Shown piece by piece: positions 52,163 through 61,395 of a stretch of DNA of 64,000 bases. Both the position numbers and the translations under genes were made by a program. Below the pieces are notes generated by a model. The model worked only from the letters and a program-made list of their open reading frames with translations. It did no database searches and was not told the DNA's origin. Source of the DNA: Pseudomonas sp. UBA1879 (GTDB lineage Bacteria > Pseudomonadota > Gammaproteobacteria > Pseudomonadales > Pseudomonadaceae); NCBI RefSeq assembly GCF_002338065.1, contig NZ_DDHJ01000005.1:70647-134646 (forward strand), read 5' to 3'. The stretch's first letter is position 1, and every line of letters begins with the position of its first letter.

Positions 52163-52454
52163 GGCGCTGAACGCGCCCTTCAAACACAGCCTCGGCAGGG
52201 CGTTGTCCCTGCTGATGGCGGTGCCCCTGAGCCTGGTGCTGCTGGTGCACCCGGCGTCGATGCTGGACGCCGACGGCCACTATTCCCACAGCCTGCTGAT
52301 GTTGGTCATGTGGGGCGTGGCCGGCGGTTTCGTCCATGGCGTCGGTTTCGACCCCCGTGCACTGGTCTGGCGGGTGGTGTTTCACCCGCTGTTGGCCTGG
52401 GGGTTGATGGGGATCGGCTACGGCGTCTGGCTGATGGCCCGTCAGTGGGTCTGA
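52152..52454 (+). CDS. ybgE: Cyd operon protein YbgE
   Basis: A 100-residue membrane protein with three hydrophobic segments (LSLLMAVPLSLVLLV, SLLMLVMWGVAGGFVHGVGF, LLAWGLMGIGYGVWLM). Size and position right after cydX are those of the YbgE family. I start it at GTG 52152, overlapping cydX by 11 bases, with GGAG upstream. Its 3' end overlaps the convergent MFS gene by 13 bases. Confidence 0.85.
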   Translation: MTAEALNAPFKHSLGRALSLLMAVPLSLVLLVHPASMLDADGHYSHSLLMLVMWGVAGGFVHGVGFDPRALVWRVVFHPLLAWGLMGIGYGVWLMARQWV

Positions 52455-53734
52455 GGCTGGGCGGACTTCAGCGCCGGCACGATGGACAACGCAATCAGCG
52501 CACCGATCACACACAGCAGGCCGGAGATGAAGAACGCCGGCAGGTAACTGGCGAAGTGTGTGCGTGTCCACCCCGCCCCAAAGGCGGCGAAAGCCGCGCC
52601 CAGTTGATGGCCGGCGAAGATCCAGCCAAAGACGATGTTGGCCCGGGCCGGACCGAAGCGCTGTACCGTCAGCTTCACCGTTGGCGGTACGGTGGCGATC
52701 CAGTCCAGGCCGTAGATCAGGGCGAAGAATGACAGGCCGTAGACGGTGAAATCCGAGAACGGCAGGATGAGCAGCGCCACCCCGCGCAGGCCGTAATAAC
52801 TGAACAGCAGCCAGCGGTTGTCGAAACGGTCGGACAGCCAGCCTGAGCCGATGGTGCCGACGAAATCGAAGATCCCCATCACGGCCAACATGCTGGCAGC
52901 CGTGGTGGCGATCAGGCCGTAGTCGCCGCACAGGCTGATGAAGTGCGTCTGAATCAGGCCGTTGGTGCTGGCGCCACAGATGAAAAATGTCATGAACAGC
53001 ACCCAGAACGTCCAGGTGCCGGACACGTCGCGCAGTACCTGCAACGGTGTGAGCAACAATTGCGAGAACGTGTGCGTGCTGGCGGCGACGGGCTGAATAT
53101 CGGTATCGCCGTAGGAGGGCATTTGCAGGTCGGCAGGGTGGTTGCGCATCAGTGCGAGGACTGCGACCCCGGCGACGACGATGGCCACACAGATGCAGGT
53201 CAACGCCGTTCGCCAGCCAAAATGTTCGGTCACGTTGGCCAGCATCGGCATGAACACCAGTTGCCCGGTGGCCGAGCTCGCCGATAGCAGCCCCATGGCG
53301 ACCCCGCGACGTTGCGAAAACCAGCGGGTGGCGACGGTCGCGCCCAACACCATGGCCGTCAGACCGGTGCCGAACCCCACCACCAATCCCCACAGCACGA
53401 CCAACTGCCAGAATTGCGTCATGAACAACGACAGCAGCATGCCGCTGGCGACCAGCGTCAACGCGGTCAACACCACCTGACGTACGCCGAAGTGATTCAT
53501 GAAGGCCGCCGCGAACGGGCCGGTGAGGCCAAATAGCGCAAAGCGGATCGCCAGCGCCGAAGAAATCTCCGCGGTGTCCCAGCCGAATTCGGCTTCCAGA
53601 GGGCGGATGAACACGCCCGGTGCCCCCACCGCGCCAGCCATCACTAACATGGTGAGAAAGGTCACCGCCAGGATCACCCAGCTGTAATGAATGTGACGAC
53701 GCGAAAGCGACGCCGCCAGAACCGACGAAACCAT
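52442..53734 (-). CDS. MFS transporter, oxalate/formate or monocarboxylate type
   Basis: A 430-residue, 12-helix carrier. HYSWVILAVTFLTMLVMAGA in TM1 and the ISSALAIRFALFGLTGPFAA region match the group of bacterial monocarboxylate/oxalate-like MFS proteins. Substrate unknown. ATG 53734 fits the short cytoplasmic N-terminus. The gene is single on its strand and convergent with the cyd operon, with a REP-rich gap upstream. Confidence 0.85.
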   Translation of the reverse strand: MVSSVLAASLSRRHIHYSWVILAVTFLTMLVMAGAVGAPGVFIRPLEAEFGWDTAEISSALAIRFALFGLTGPFAAAFMNHFGVRQVVLTALTLVASGMLLSLFMTQFWQLVVLWGLVVGFGTGLTAMVLGATVATRWFSQRRGVAMGLLSASSATGQLVFMPMLANVTEHFGWRTALTCICVAIVVAGVAVLALMRNHPADLQMPSYGDTDIQPVAASTHTFSQLLLTPLQVLRDVSGTWTFWVLFMTFFICGASTNGLIQTHFISLCGDYGLIATTAASMLAVMGIFDFVGTIGSGWLSDRFDNRWLLFSYYGLRGVALLILPFSDFTVYGLSFFALIYGLDWIATVPPTVKLTVQRFGPARANIVFGWIFAGHQLGAAFAAFGAGWTRTHFASYLPAFFISGLLCVIGALIALSIVPALKSAQPQTH

Positions 53735-53936
53735 GGAAAAATCCCCGAGAGCCCAGACGCGTAAATTGGAGTATGACCGTTCGCCAATATGAACGCCTAT
53801 CCAGGTGCGGCTCGTCAAGCAAATATTACGGGATGTGTCACATCTTTATGCGCAGTGAGCCACGTTGAAAGCTTCCATCGACATCATGGGCGAAGCGTGC
53901 GTTTGGCGAATGCATTGGCGTTGCCTGTCACACTGC

Positions 53937-54155
53937 CATCGCGGCCGTCGTGCCTCCAGCGGCACCTACAAGGCCTGTGTTGGATCAATCACGCGGGTGA
54001 TGCCCAGCGCCGTCGCGGTTTTGTGCCGATCACAACCCTGTGAATCGCCTCTGACTCTGTAGGAGCCGCCGGAGGCACGACGGCCGCGATGGCAATTTCA
54101 GGTGGTAAATCACCCGCTGACCCACCGCCATCGCGGCCGTTGCTGGCTGTTAGGA
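53937..54155. repeat. REP-like units, one inverted pair plus a partial third
   Basis: A reverse unit (CATCGCGGCCGTCGTGCCTC, from 53937), a forward unit (TGTAGGAGCCGCCGGAGGCA, from 54059) and a partial reverse unit (CATCGCGGCCGTTGCTGGCT, from 54131) lie in the 503-bp gap between the divergent MFS and LysR genes. The forward unit can fold as a hairpin (GCCGCC/GACGGC arms). Apart from these I see no gene in 53735-54237. Confidence 0.75.
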
Positions 54156-54237
54156 GGGTTGAATCGGCCCTGCGAACCTTGCATCCCGACGCCGCTATCG
54201 CGTTCACTGGCACGGTGCCTTACCACTGAGCCCAGCC

Positions 54238-55158
54238 ATGGACAGATTTCAGGAAATGCAGGTCTTTATCGCCGTGTGCGAAGCGCGCAGTTTCGCGGAG
54301 GCGGCGCGGCGTCTGGAGATGTCGGCACCCAGCGTGACCCGCGCGGTGGCCGCGCTGGAGAAGCGTATCGGCACGCTGCTGTTGTCGCGCACCACGCGCA
54401 GCGTGCATTTGAGCGAGGCGGGGCAGCGTTATTTCAGTGACTGCCGACGCATTCTCGGCGAAATCGAAGAAGCCGAGGACGCCGCAGGCGGAAGCATCAC
54501 AGCGCCGGTCGGGCACCTCACGGTCACGGCCTCGATACTGTTCGGCGAGCTGTTCGTGATGCCGCTGGTGGTGGATTATCTCCAGCAATACTCCGGCGTC
54601 AGCGTCAACGCGTTGCTGCTGGACCGGATCACGCGGATGGTCGAGGAGGGGATCGATGTGGCCGTGCGCATCGGCCACCTGATGGACGCCAGCCAGCACG
54701 GCATCCCAGTCGGTGAAGTGCGCACGGTTCTGTGCGCATCCCCCGCCTATCTGGCGGCCCACGGCCATCCGCAGCACCCCGAAGCGCTCAAAGACCACCG
54801 CCTGATCGTCTCGGACGCCAGCGCGCTGATGCGTCGCTGGACCTTCGTCGAAGGGGGCAAACCGTTTCAGATTGACCTGCAATCGCGCTTGACCGTGTCC
54901 GCCAACCAGGCGGCCATCACTGCCGCCAGCCGCGGGTGGGGAATCACCCGGGCCTTGTCGTATCAGGTCGCCAGCCGGGTTGCCTCAGGTGAACTGGTGC
55001 TGATTCTGGAAGCTTTCGAAGAGGCGCCGGTTCCTGTGCACATCTGCTATCAGGCTGAGCGCAAAGTGTCGGCCAAGGTGCGCACCTTCGTCGATTTCTG
55101 CGTCGAACGCCTGCGCCAGGACCCGGCGATTCGTCCCGCCACCCCGAGCCGCCGTTAA
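54238..55158 (+). CDS. LysR-family regulator, first of a tandem pair
   Basis: A 306-residue LTTR: helix-turn-helix at residues 3-60 (FQEMQVFIAVCEARSFAEAA, PSVTRAVAALEKRIG), then the effector domain. It is of the CrgA/YhcS-like subgroup that often controls quinone or glutathione-related detoxification genes. The next gene starts at its stop codon (TAATG) and encodes a paralog. The GST at 56222 is a likely target. Confidence 0.92.
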   Translation: MDRFQEMQVFIAVCEARSFAEAARRLEMSAPSVTRAVAALEKRIGTLLLSRTTRSVHLSEAGQRYFSDCRRILGEIEEAEDAAGGSITAPVGHLTVTASILFGELFVMPLVVDYLQQYSGVSVNALLLDRITRMVEEGIDVAVRIGHLMDASQHGIPVGEVRTVLCASPAYLAAHGHPQHPEALKDHRLIVSDASALMRRWTFVEGGKPFQIDLQSRLTVSANQAAITAASRGWGITRALSYQVASRVASGELVLILEAFEEAPVPVHICYQAERKVSAKVRTFVDFCVERLRQDPAIRPATPSRR

Positions 55159-56060
55159 TGGAACGCCATCGACAGATGACGATCTTCGCGGCCGTGGCGC
55201 AGTCCGCCAGTCTGGCCGCCGCATCACGCCGGCTGAACGTGTCCGAAGCCACGGTCAGCCGCGCGCTGGCGGCCCTTGAACAGCGCCTGGGCAGACCGCT
55301 GCTGGAGCGCAACACGCGCGGGGTGACGGTGACCGAAAGCGGGCGGTACTTTGCCGAGGAGTGCGTGCGGTTGCTGCGCGCGACAGACGAAGCCGATGCG
55401 TCGGCCAATGGTCTGCACGTCGAGCCGCGAGGGCTGCTGACCCTGGCCACGCCACCGCTGTTCGGGGAGAGGCTGATGCTGCCGCTGGTGTTGGATTACC
55501 TCGATGCCTGGCCCGGAATCCAGATATCTATTGCCTACCAGAACCATTTTCCCAACCTGCACGAAAATGGCGTGGACGTCGCCGTGCTGATCGGTGACCT
55601 GCCTGACGCGAACATGGTGGCGCGCAAGATGGGTGCGCTGCGGCCCATGATCTGCGCCAGCCCCGCGTACCTGCAACGGTATGGCGCGCCGCAAACGCCC
55701 AGCGAAGTGCAGCAGCACGCGCTGATCGCCTGCAATGCCGACAGTTGGACCCACGAGTGGCGATTCCAGCGCAACGGCATCGTGCGCAGCCTGGCCTTCA
55801 AGCCGGGCCTGCGTTGCAACACCCGGGTCGCTGCGATCAATGCCGCCCTCCGCGGCGCGGGGTTGGTCTCGTGCCTGAGCCATGAAGTGCACGAACATCT
55901 GCCGACCGGGCGCCTGCAACAGGTGCTGCAAGCGTATGACGTGGCGCCGCTACCTGCGTACCTCATCTACCGCGAAGGGCTGCGCGCCTCGGCGCGGGTT
56001 CGCAGTTTCATCGACTTCGCCGTCGAACGGTTGCGGGAGCATCCGGCGCTGAAGGGCTGA
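55158..56060 (+). CDS. LysR-family regulator, second of a tandem pair
   Basis: A 300-residue LTTR with the same layout as its neighbour: HRQMTIFAAVAQSASLAAAS and ATVSRALAALEQRLG in the DNA-binding domain; the ends (RVRSFIDFAVERLRE versus KVRTFVDFCVERLRQ) also align. They arose by duplication but have diverged widely. Translation is coupled (one-base overlap), so the two are made together and might form mixed oligomers. The GST gene follows after 161 bp. Confidence 0.92.
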   Translation: MERHRQMTIFAAVAQSASLAAASRRLNVSEATVSRALAALEQRLGRPLLERNTRGVTVTESGRYFAEECVRLLRATDEADASANGLHVEPRGLLTLATPPLFGERLMLPLVLDYLDAWPGIQISIAYQNHFPNLHENGVDVAVLIGDLPDANMVARKMGALRPMICASPAYLQRYGAPQTPSEVQQHALIACNADSWTHEWRFQRNGIVRSLAFKPGLRCNTRVAAINAALRGAGLVSCLSHEVHEHLPTGRLQQVLQAYDVAPLPAYLIYREGLRASARVRSFIDFAVERLREHPALKG

Positions 56061-56221
56061 AGCAGGGCTGCGATCAGCGGCGTTTATTTCACCTGCTGAA
56101 ACACTGGATTGCTTTTGTTGGTGATTCCGCCGATGTGCGGGGTGACTCATGATTCACTCCATCAGCGCGGTGCAACCTCCGCCGCCTGCATTCAATCCAC
56201 GATCGCTACAGGAGCCTTTTC

Positions 56222-56845
56222 ATGTCCGCCATCACACTGCATCACTTCCCGCTCTCCGGTCACTCGCACCGCGCCCAGCTCATGCTCTCATTGCTGGGGC
56301 TGACGCCGGAGATTCATTTCGTTGACCTGGCCAACGGCGCGCACAAAACCGCCGAGTACCTGGCAATCAACCCGTTTGGCCAGGTGCCGGCCCTCGACGA
56401 CAATGGCACGATCATCTCCGACTCCACCGCGATCCTGGTGTACCTGGCCAAGAAGTACGACGCCACGGGGCAATGGCTGCCCGCTGACGCCGAAGCAGCG
56501 GCCCAGGTTCAACAGTGGTTGTCGGTCGCCTCCGGTCAGATCGCGTCGGGCCCGGCCCGCGCTCGCCTGATCACGGTGTTCGGCGCGGATTTCGACCCGA
56601 AAGACACCCTCACTCGCGCCCACGCCATTCTGCAGATCATTGAACAGCACCTGAGCGGCCGCGATTTTCTGGTCACCGACCACGCCACCATCGCCGACGT
56701 GAGCGCCTACAGCTACATCGCCCATGCGCCCGAGGGCAATGTCTCGCTGGAGACCTATCCCAATATCCGCAACTGGCTGGCGCGTATCGAAGGCCTGAAC
56801 GGATTCGTGCCGATGCCGAGCACCAAAGCCGGTCTGGTGGTGTGA
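56222..56845 (+). CDS. Glutathione S-transferase
   Basis: A 207-residue GST. The N-terminal domain has LHHFPLSGHSHRAQLMLSLL, PFGQVPALDD (cis-Pro) and ISDSTAILVYLAKKY (glutathione gamma-Glu site); the C-terminal domain has DHATIADVSAYSYI with the conserved N-capping Asp. Electrophile unknown. AGGAG precedes ATG 56222. It lies 121 bp before the flavo-iron-sulfur fusion gene and is probably co-regulated with it by the tandem LysR proteins. Confidence 0.93.
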   Translation: MSAITLHHFPLSGHSHRAQLMLSLLGLTPEIHFVDLANGAHKTAEYLAINPFGQVPALDDNGTIISDSTAILVYLAKKYDATGQWLPADAEAAAQVQQWLSVASGQIASGPARARLITVFGADFDPKDTLTRAHAILQIIEQHLSGRDFLVTDHATIADVSAYSYIAHAPEGNVSLETYPNIRNWLARIEGLNGFVPMPSTKAGLVV

Positions 56846-56966
56846 TCCCTCCGACGGATCATTGAAGCGGTCGCGGGAAGCCGCCGGGGGAGTGTTGCGT
56901 CGTCGCGTCCCCCGTCGATCCTGATCGCGAAGTCCTCGCCTTCTCATTCCGCTAGGAGCTTGCGCC

Positions 56967-59024
56967 ATGAATGATGTCACCCTGGAAAAACCGTCCCCCT
57001 GGCATGCCGGTGAGTTGCACGTGCAGCAGCATGCAGGGGTCGTCGAACGCATGGACGTGGTAGGGCGCAAGTTCGTCCGTGATCACATGCCGGATCAGCA
57101 CCGCGAATTCTACGAGCAGATTCCGTACCTGATCATCGGGGCGGTGGACGCGCAGGGCTGGCCGTGGGCGAGCCTCATGGACGGTGACGAAGGCTTCATC
57201 CGCTCACCTGATCCGAAACGGCTCGACATCGCCTGGCTGCCGGACGTCGACGACCCGGTGGGAGCGCACTTCGAGCCCGGGGCAGCATTGGGGCTGTTGG
57301 GCATCGACCTCTTCACCCGCCGGCGCAACCGCCTCAACGGGCACCTGCAAGCGGTGGACGAACACGGTTTTTCCGTCGCCGTCGAGCAGTCTTTCGGCAA
57401 CTGCCCGCAGTACATTCAACGGCGACCGCTTCAACGCGGCACTGAAGGGCGGGAAACCGACCGCGCGCTGGTACAACGCCTGACGTCACTGGACGACGCG
57501 GCCGTAGCGACCATTCGCGGCGCTGATACGTTTTTCGTCGCCAGCTACGTCGACCTGGAGGGCGATCAACCGCACCGCTCGGTCGATGTGTCCCATCGCG
57601 GTGGGCGCGCCGGTTTCGTCAGGGTCGAAGAGGATGTGCTGACCGTACCCGATTTTGCCGGCAACCTGTTTTTCAACACCTTGGGTAACCTGGTGGCCAA
57701 TCCCAAGGCCGGGTTGTTGTTCATCGACTTCGCCACCGGCGACATGCTGCACGTCACCGGCCACGCGACGGTGATCCTCGACGGGCCTGAAATTGCCGCG
57801 TTTCAAGGGGCCGAGCGGCTGTGGCAGGTCAAGGTGCATCAGGTCATACGGCGCCCGGCGGCGTTGCGTTCGCGCTGGGGCTTCGATGAGTTCTCCCCCA
57901 ACAGCCTGATGACGGGCGACTGGGATCAGGCCAACGCGCGCCTGCAGGCCGACGCCCTGCGCGATCAGTGGCGACCGCTGCGTGTGGCGCGTGTCCACGA
58001 CGAGAGTCACGGCATCCGCTCGTTCTATTTCGAGACGGTGGATGGCGCGGGCCTGCCGGTGTACAAAGCTGGCCAGCATCTGCCGCTGCGTTTCCAACTG
58101 CCAGGGCAGGCGAAGCCGGTGATTCGCACCTACAGTTTGTCGAGCGCACCGTCAGACGATTTCTTGCGCATCAGCGTCAAGCGGGACGGCCTGGTCTCCG
58201 GGCACCTGCACGATCAGATTAGCGTCGGCGATGTGATCGAGGCGCGGGCGCCGCAGGGCAGCTTTCTGGTCGAGCCGCTGGAAGCGCGGCCGCTGGTGCT
58301 GATGGGCGCTGGCATCGGGGTCACGCCCATGCTGTCGATGCTGCGCGAGGTGCTGTACCAGAACAAACGCAAGCGGCGTACGCGCCCGGTCTGGTTCCTG
58401 CAAAGTGCACGTCGTCTGGTGGACCTGGCATTTCGCGACGAATTGGACACACTGATTGCCAACGCCGGAGAGGAACTGACCGCCGTGCGCCTGCTCAGCC
58501 AGCCCGAACGTACCGCCCGTGCAGGCAAGGATTTTCAGGTCTCGGGTCGTATTGACCTTGATCTGCTTAAGGCGCTGTTGCCGTTCGATGACTTCGAGTT
58601 TTACCTCTGCGGGCCGGCCAGCTTCACCCAAGGGCTGTATGACGAACTGAGGGCAATGCACATCCGCGACGAGCGGATTCACGCCGAAACCTTCGGCCCG
58701 TCGACCCTGCAGCGGACCCGCGACGCGCAGGCGCAGACGTTGCAACAGCCCCCGGCCGCCACTGCCTCGGTGCCCGTGGTATTCGAACGCTCCGCCAAGG
58801 AGGCGCGCTGGCAACCGGACGGCGGCACGCTGCTGGAGCTCGCCGAAAGCCGTGGCCTTGAACCTGAATACAGCTGCCGCAGTGGTTCATGCGGCACATG
58901 CCGGACCCGGCTGATCAAGGGTGAAGTGCATTACCCGACGCCTCCCGCCGAAATGCCCGCGGCGGGGGAGGTGCTGATCTGCTGCGCGGTCCCGGCGACA
59001 GGGCCGCTCGTGCTTGACCTTTGA
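56967..59024 (+). CDS. Fusion of PNPOx-like domain, ferredoxin-NADP reductase and 2Fe-2S ferredoxin
   Basis: A 685-residue soluble protein with three modules. Residues about 30-290 form a pyridoxamine-phosphate-oxidase-like split barrel (IIGAVDAQGWPWASLMDGDE, NPKAGLLFIDFATGD). Residues about 330-560 are a flavodoxin/ferredoxin reductase: RTYSLSSAP for FAD and GAGIGVTPMLSML for NAD(P)H. The last 85 residues are a plant-type ferredoxin with C-x4-C-x2-C (CRSGSCGTC) and a distal Cys in LICC. Electrons would run NAD(P)H to flavin to iron-sulfur, then to an FMN or substrate in the split barrel. AGGAG precedes the ATG. The physiological substrate is unknown. Confidence 0.9.
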   Translation: MNDVTLEKPSPWHAGELHVQQHAGVVERMDVVGRKFVRDHMPDQHREFYEQIPYLIIGAVDAQGWPWASLMDGDEGFIRSPDPKRLDIAWLPDVDDPVGAHFEPGAALGLLGIDLFTRRRNRLNGHLQAVDEHGFSVAVEQSFGNCPQYIQRRPLQRGTEGRETDRALVQRLTSLDDAAVATIRGADTFFVASYVDLEGDQPHRSVDVSHRGGRAGFVRVEEDVLTVPDFAGNLFFNTLGNLVANPKAGLLFIDFATGDMLHVTGHATVILDGPEIAAFQGAERLWQVKVHQVIRRPAALRSRWGFDEFSPNSLMTGDWDQANARLQADALRDQWRPLRVARVHDESHGIRSFYFETVDGAGLPVYKAGQHLPLRFQLPGQAKPVIRTYSLSSAPSDDFLRISVKRDGLVSGHLHDQISVGDVIEARAPQGSFLVEPLEARPLVLMGAGIGVTPMLSMLREVLYQNKRKRRTRPVWFLQSARRLVDLAFRDELDTLIANAGEELTAVRLLSQPERTARAGKDFQVSGRIDLDLLKALLPFDDFEFYLCGPASFTQGLYDELRAMHIRDERIHAETFGPSTLQRTRDAQAQTLQQPPAATASVPVVFERSAKEARWQPDGGTLLELAESRGLEPEYSCRSGSCGTCRTRLIKGEVHYPTPPAEMPAAGEVLICCAVPATGPLVLDL

Positions 59025-59080
59025 ACGGCTCGGTCTGAACGTCCATGTCCGCGTGGCATGGCTTTATGGGAGGTCCCGAA

Positions 59081-59284
59081 ATGAGTGCATGGCCTGCGTT
59101 CGAGAAAGAAGACAACCCCAAAGCGTGCCAGCCCAGCGAGCAGGAGATCTCTTGGTTGCTGCCGCAGTCGCTGGCGTCTCTGGCTGGCGAGCTGGCGTCC
59201 GATCACGAAGAACACGACAACCCGGCAACCCTGCGATTGATCAGTTGGGTGCGCTCGGTGTCGACGTTCAGTCGGCATCGATGA
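59081..59284 (+). CDS. Small hypothetical protein
   Basis: A 67-residue acidic, soluble product (WPAFEKEDNPKACQPSEQEI, SLASLAGELASDHEEHDNPA). A good GGGAGG ribosome site precedes ATG 59081, 56 bp after the fusion gene. No family recognised and no membrane or signal segment seen. Confidence 0.55.
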   Translation: MSAWPAFEKEDNPKACQPSEQEISWLLPQSLASLAGELASDHEEHDNPATLRLISWVRSVSTFSRHR

Positions 59285-59423
59285 GCCGTTCAGTCCCATG
59301 AGCGGTTCAGGTCGAGGAGGCCGGTTGCCCACGCGGCGATCTCTATTGACGTCGGTAAACAGGGTGGCAGGCCGTCACCGTTTCGGTGATCATGCGTGCT
59401 CATTCCTCACAACAAGGACGTGA

Positions 59424-60305
59424 ATGTTGATCACTCGCAGATCGCTCATAGGCGCCTCCTTATGGGCGGTGCCGACGCTGTGGAGCCTGAAAGCCTTGGC
59501 GAGCGACCTCGTGTCTTCGCCTGTCGTCGAACAGCAACTTGCCGACCTTGAGCGTCGCCATGGCGGTCGGTTGGGTGTTGCCATCCTCGACACCGGCAAT
59601 CAGCGAATCATCGGCCATCGGAGCGACGAGCGTTTCGCCCTGTGCAGCACATTCAAGGCCTTGGCGGCCGCCTTTGTGCTGGCCCGTGTCGACCGCAAGG
59701 AAGAAGACCTGGCGCGCTTGGTCGTCTATGGCAAGGAACAGCTGGTGCCGTATTCGCCGACCACTGAAAAACATACGGGAGAGGGCGGTCTGAGCATCGG
59801 GTCCCTCTGTGAGGCCGCCGTGACCCTGAGCGACAACACCGCTGCCAACTTGCTGCTGGACAGCTTCGGTGGGCCGCAAGGCTTGACCCAATGGTTGCGT
59901 TCCATCGGCGATCAGGTCACCCGCCTGGACCGCCGCGAACCCGAGCTCAACGAAAACCGTGCGGGCGACCCGCAGGACACGACCACTCCCATCGCCATGT
60001 TGCAGACCTTGCATACGCTAATGCTTGGCGACGTGCTGTCTGGCGCCTCGCGGGACCAACTGACGGCCTGGCTGGTCAGCAACACCACCGGCGACAAGAA
60101 AGTGCGCGCCGGTGTGCCCAAGGACTGGCGCGTTGGGGACAAAACGGGGTCAGGTGCGAACAACGCCAGCAATGACGTGGCCGTTCTTTGGCCCACCCAC
60201 CGCGCGCCGTTGATCGTGACTGTGTATTACACGGACTCGAAGGCTGATGCTGATCAGGCCAATGCTGTGATCGCAGACGTGGGGCGTCTGGTCGCGGCGC
60301 TGTGA
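59424..60305 (+). CDS. Class A beta-lactamase
   Basis: A 293-residue serine beta-lactamase. All class A motifs are kept: Ser75-Thr-Phe-Lys78 (Ambler 70-73), Ser136-Asp-Asn138 (130-132), Glu172 in REPELNEN (166) and Lys240-Thr-Gly (234-236). Cys74 precedes the active Ser. The leader ITRRSLIGASLWAVPTL has a twin-arginine pattern, so export may use Tat, as for some other class A enzymes. It hydrolyses penicillin-type rings in the periplasm; the spectrum cannot be told. AAGGA lies before the ATG. No AmpR-type regulator is adjacent. Confidence 0.93.
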   Translation: MLITRRSLIGASLWAVPTLWSLKALASDLVSSPVVEQQLADLERRHGGRLGVAILDTGNQRIIGHRSDERFALCSTFKALAAAFVLARVDRKEEDLARLVVYGKEQLVPYSPTTEKHTGEGGLSIGSLCEAAVTLSDNTAANLLLDSFGGPQGLTQWLRSIGDQVTRLDRREPELNENRAGDPQDTTTPIAMLQTLHTLMLGDVLSGASRDQLTAWLVSNTTGDKKVRAGVPKDWRVGDKTGSGANNASNDVAVLWPTHRAPLIVTVYYTDSKADADQANAVIADVGRLVAAL

Positions 60306-60333
60306 GGCGCCGCGAAGGTTTCTGGACTGCGTC

Positions 60334-61395
60334 TTAAGGAATCAGGCGCTGAGCCCTGAGTTCATCGAACACGTCAAAAAACGCTTGGTCGCTGGCCTGA
60401 AACGCAGTGAAGCCCAGCGCGCGGCTTTTCGACATGTCGGTGACCACCTCGATGGGCCGCCCCAGATCAGCGTCGGTGTGCCACGGGGAAATCAGGCGCT
60501 CGATGTCCGCTTCTTTCAAGCCGTGTTCGCGCACGATCTGGGTCCAGGTGGCCTGATCGTCGGCCATCTGGGTTTCCAGCGGTGACACGGCCGAGGGAAA
60601 CGGTGCTGGCTCCAGCTCGAAATACGCGGCGATCTGCCCCCACATCCATTTCCAGCGAAACACGTCGCCGTTGGTGACGTTGAACGCCTGGTTCGCCGCC
60701 GCTGGTGTGGTGGCGGCCCACAGTTGCTGTTTGGCCAGTTGGCGAGCGTCGGTCATGTCCGTGAGGCTGTCCCACTGCACCCGCGAGCCGGGAAAGATGA
60801 ACGGGCGATCCGTGGCTTTGCAAATCGACGCGTACACCGCGAGGGTGGTGGCCATGTTCATGGCGTTGCCCACCGCTACGCCGGTGATCGTGTGTGGGCG
60901 ATGCACGCTCCAGGTGAAACCGTCGCGCTCGGCAGCGGCGAACACTTCATCTTCCTGGGCGTAGTAGAAGTTTTCGACGTCCAGACGCCCCTGGGATTCG
61001 CGGAACGGCGTCTGCGGCAGGGTGCCTTTGCCGTAGGCTTCGAACGGGCCGAGGTAATGTTTGAGACCGGTGACCAGCGCAACGTGCTGCACGCTTTTCG
61101 CAGGGCTGAGGGCGTCCAGCACGTTACGCACCATGGCCGCGTTGACCTTGATGTTTTCCGCCTCGGTGGCCTGACGCGACCAGGTGGTGATGAACACGTG
61201 GGTGGGTTTCAGACCCTCCAGCGCCTTGCGCACCGAATCGGGGTCTTGCAGGTCCGCCGCCACCGGAATCACTCCCGCTGTCTGCGAGGGACGGCGGGAG
61301 AGGGCAGCCACTTGCCAGCCCTGTTCGAGCAACGCGTGGGTGGTGGCGCTGCCGACGATGCCACTGGCGCCGACGACGAGTGCGGTCTGGGTCAT
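60334..61395 (-). CDS. SDR-family reductase of the PRISE (progesterone 5-beta-reductase/iridoid synthase) type
   Basis: A 353-residue extended SDR. The cofactor motif GASGIVGSATTHAL opens the protein; FITTWSR, NVLDALS, VTGLKHYLGPFEAYG and SVHRPHTITG are characteristic of PRISE enzymes, where Lys of TGLKHY and Tyr of ENFYYAQED take the catalytic roles. They reduce activated C=C bonds of enones using NADPH. AAGGAG precedes ATG 61395. The gene is single; the DUF2938 gene upstream is on the same strand 138 bp away. Confidence 0.88.
   Translation of the reverse strand: MTQTALVVGASGIVGSATTHALLEQGWQVAALSRRPSQTAGVIPVAADLQDPDSVRKALEGLKPTHVFITTWSRQATEAENIKVNAAMVRNVLDALSPAKSVQHVALVTGLKHYLGPFEAYGKGTLPQTPFRESQGRLDVENFYYAQEDEVFAAAERDGFTWSVHRPHTITGVAVGNAMNMATTLAVYASICKATDRPFIFPGSRVQWDSLTDMTDARQLAKQQLWAATTPAAANQAFNVTNGDVFRWKWMWGQIAAYFELEPAPFPSAVSPLETQMADDQATWTQIVREHGLKEADIERLISPWHTDADLGRPIEVVTDMSKSRALGFTAFQASDQAFFDVFDELRAQRLIP

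Noticed and set aside
52101..53822. A 573-codon minus-strand open frame covering ybgE and the MFS gene
   Set aside because: It is out of frame with the real MFS protein, which has clear membrane segments; the alternative is Arg/His-rich without domains.
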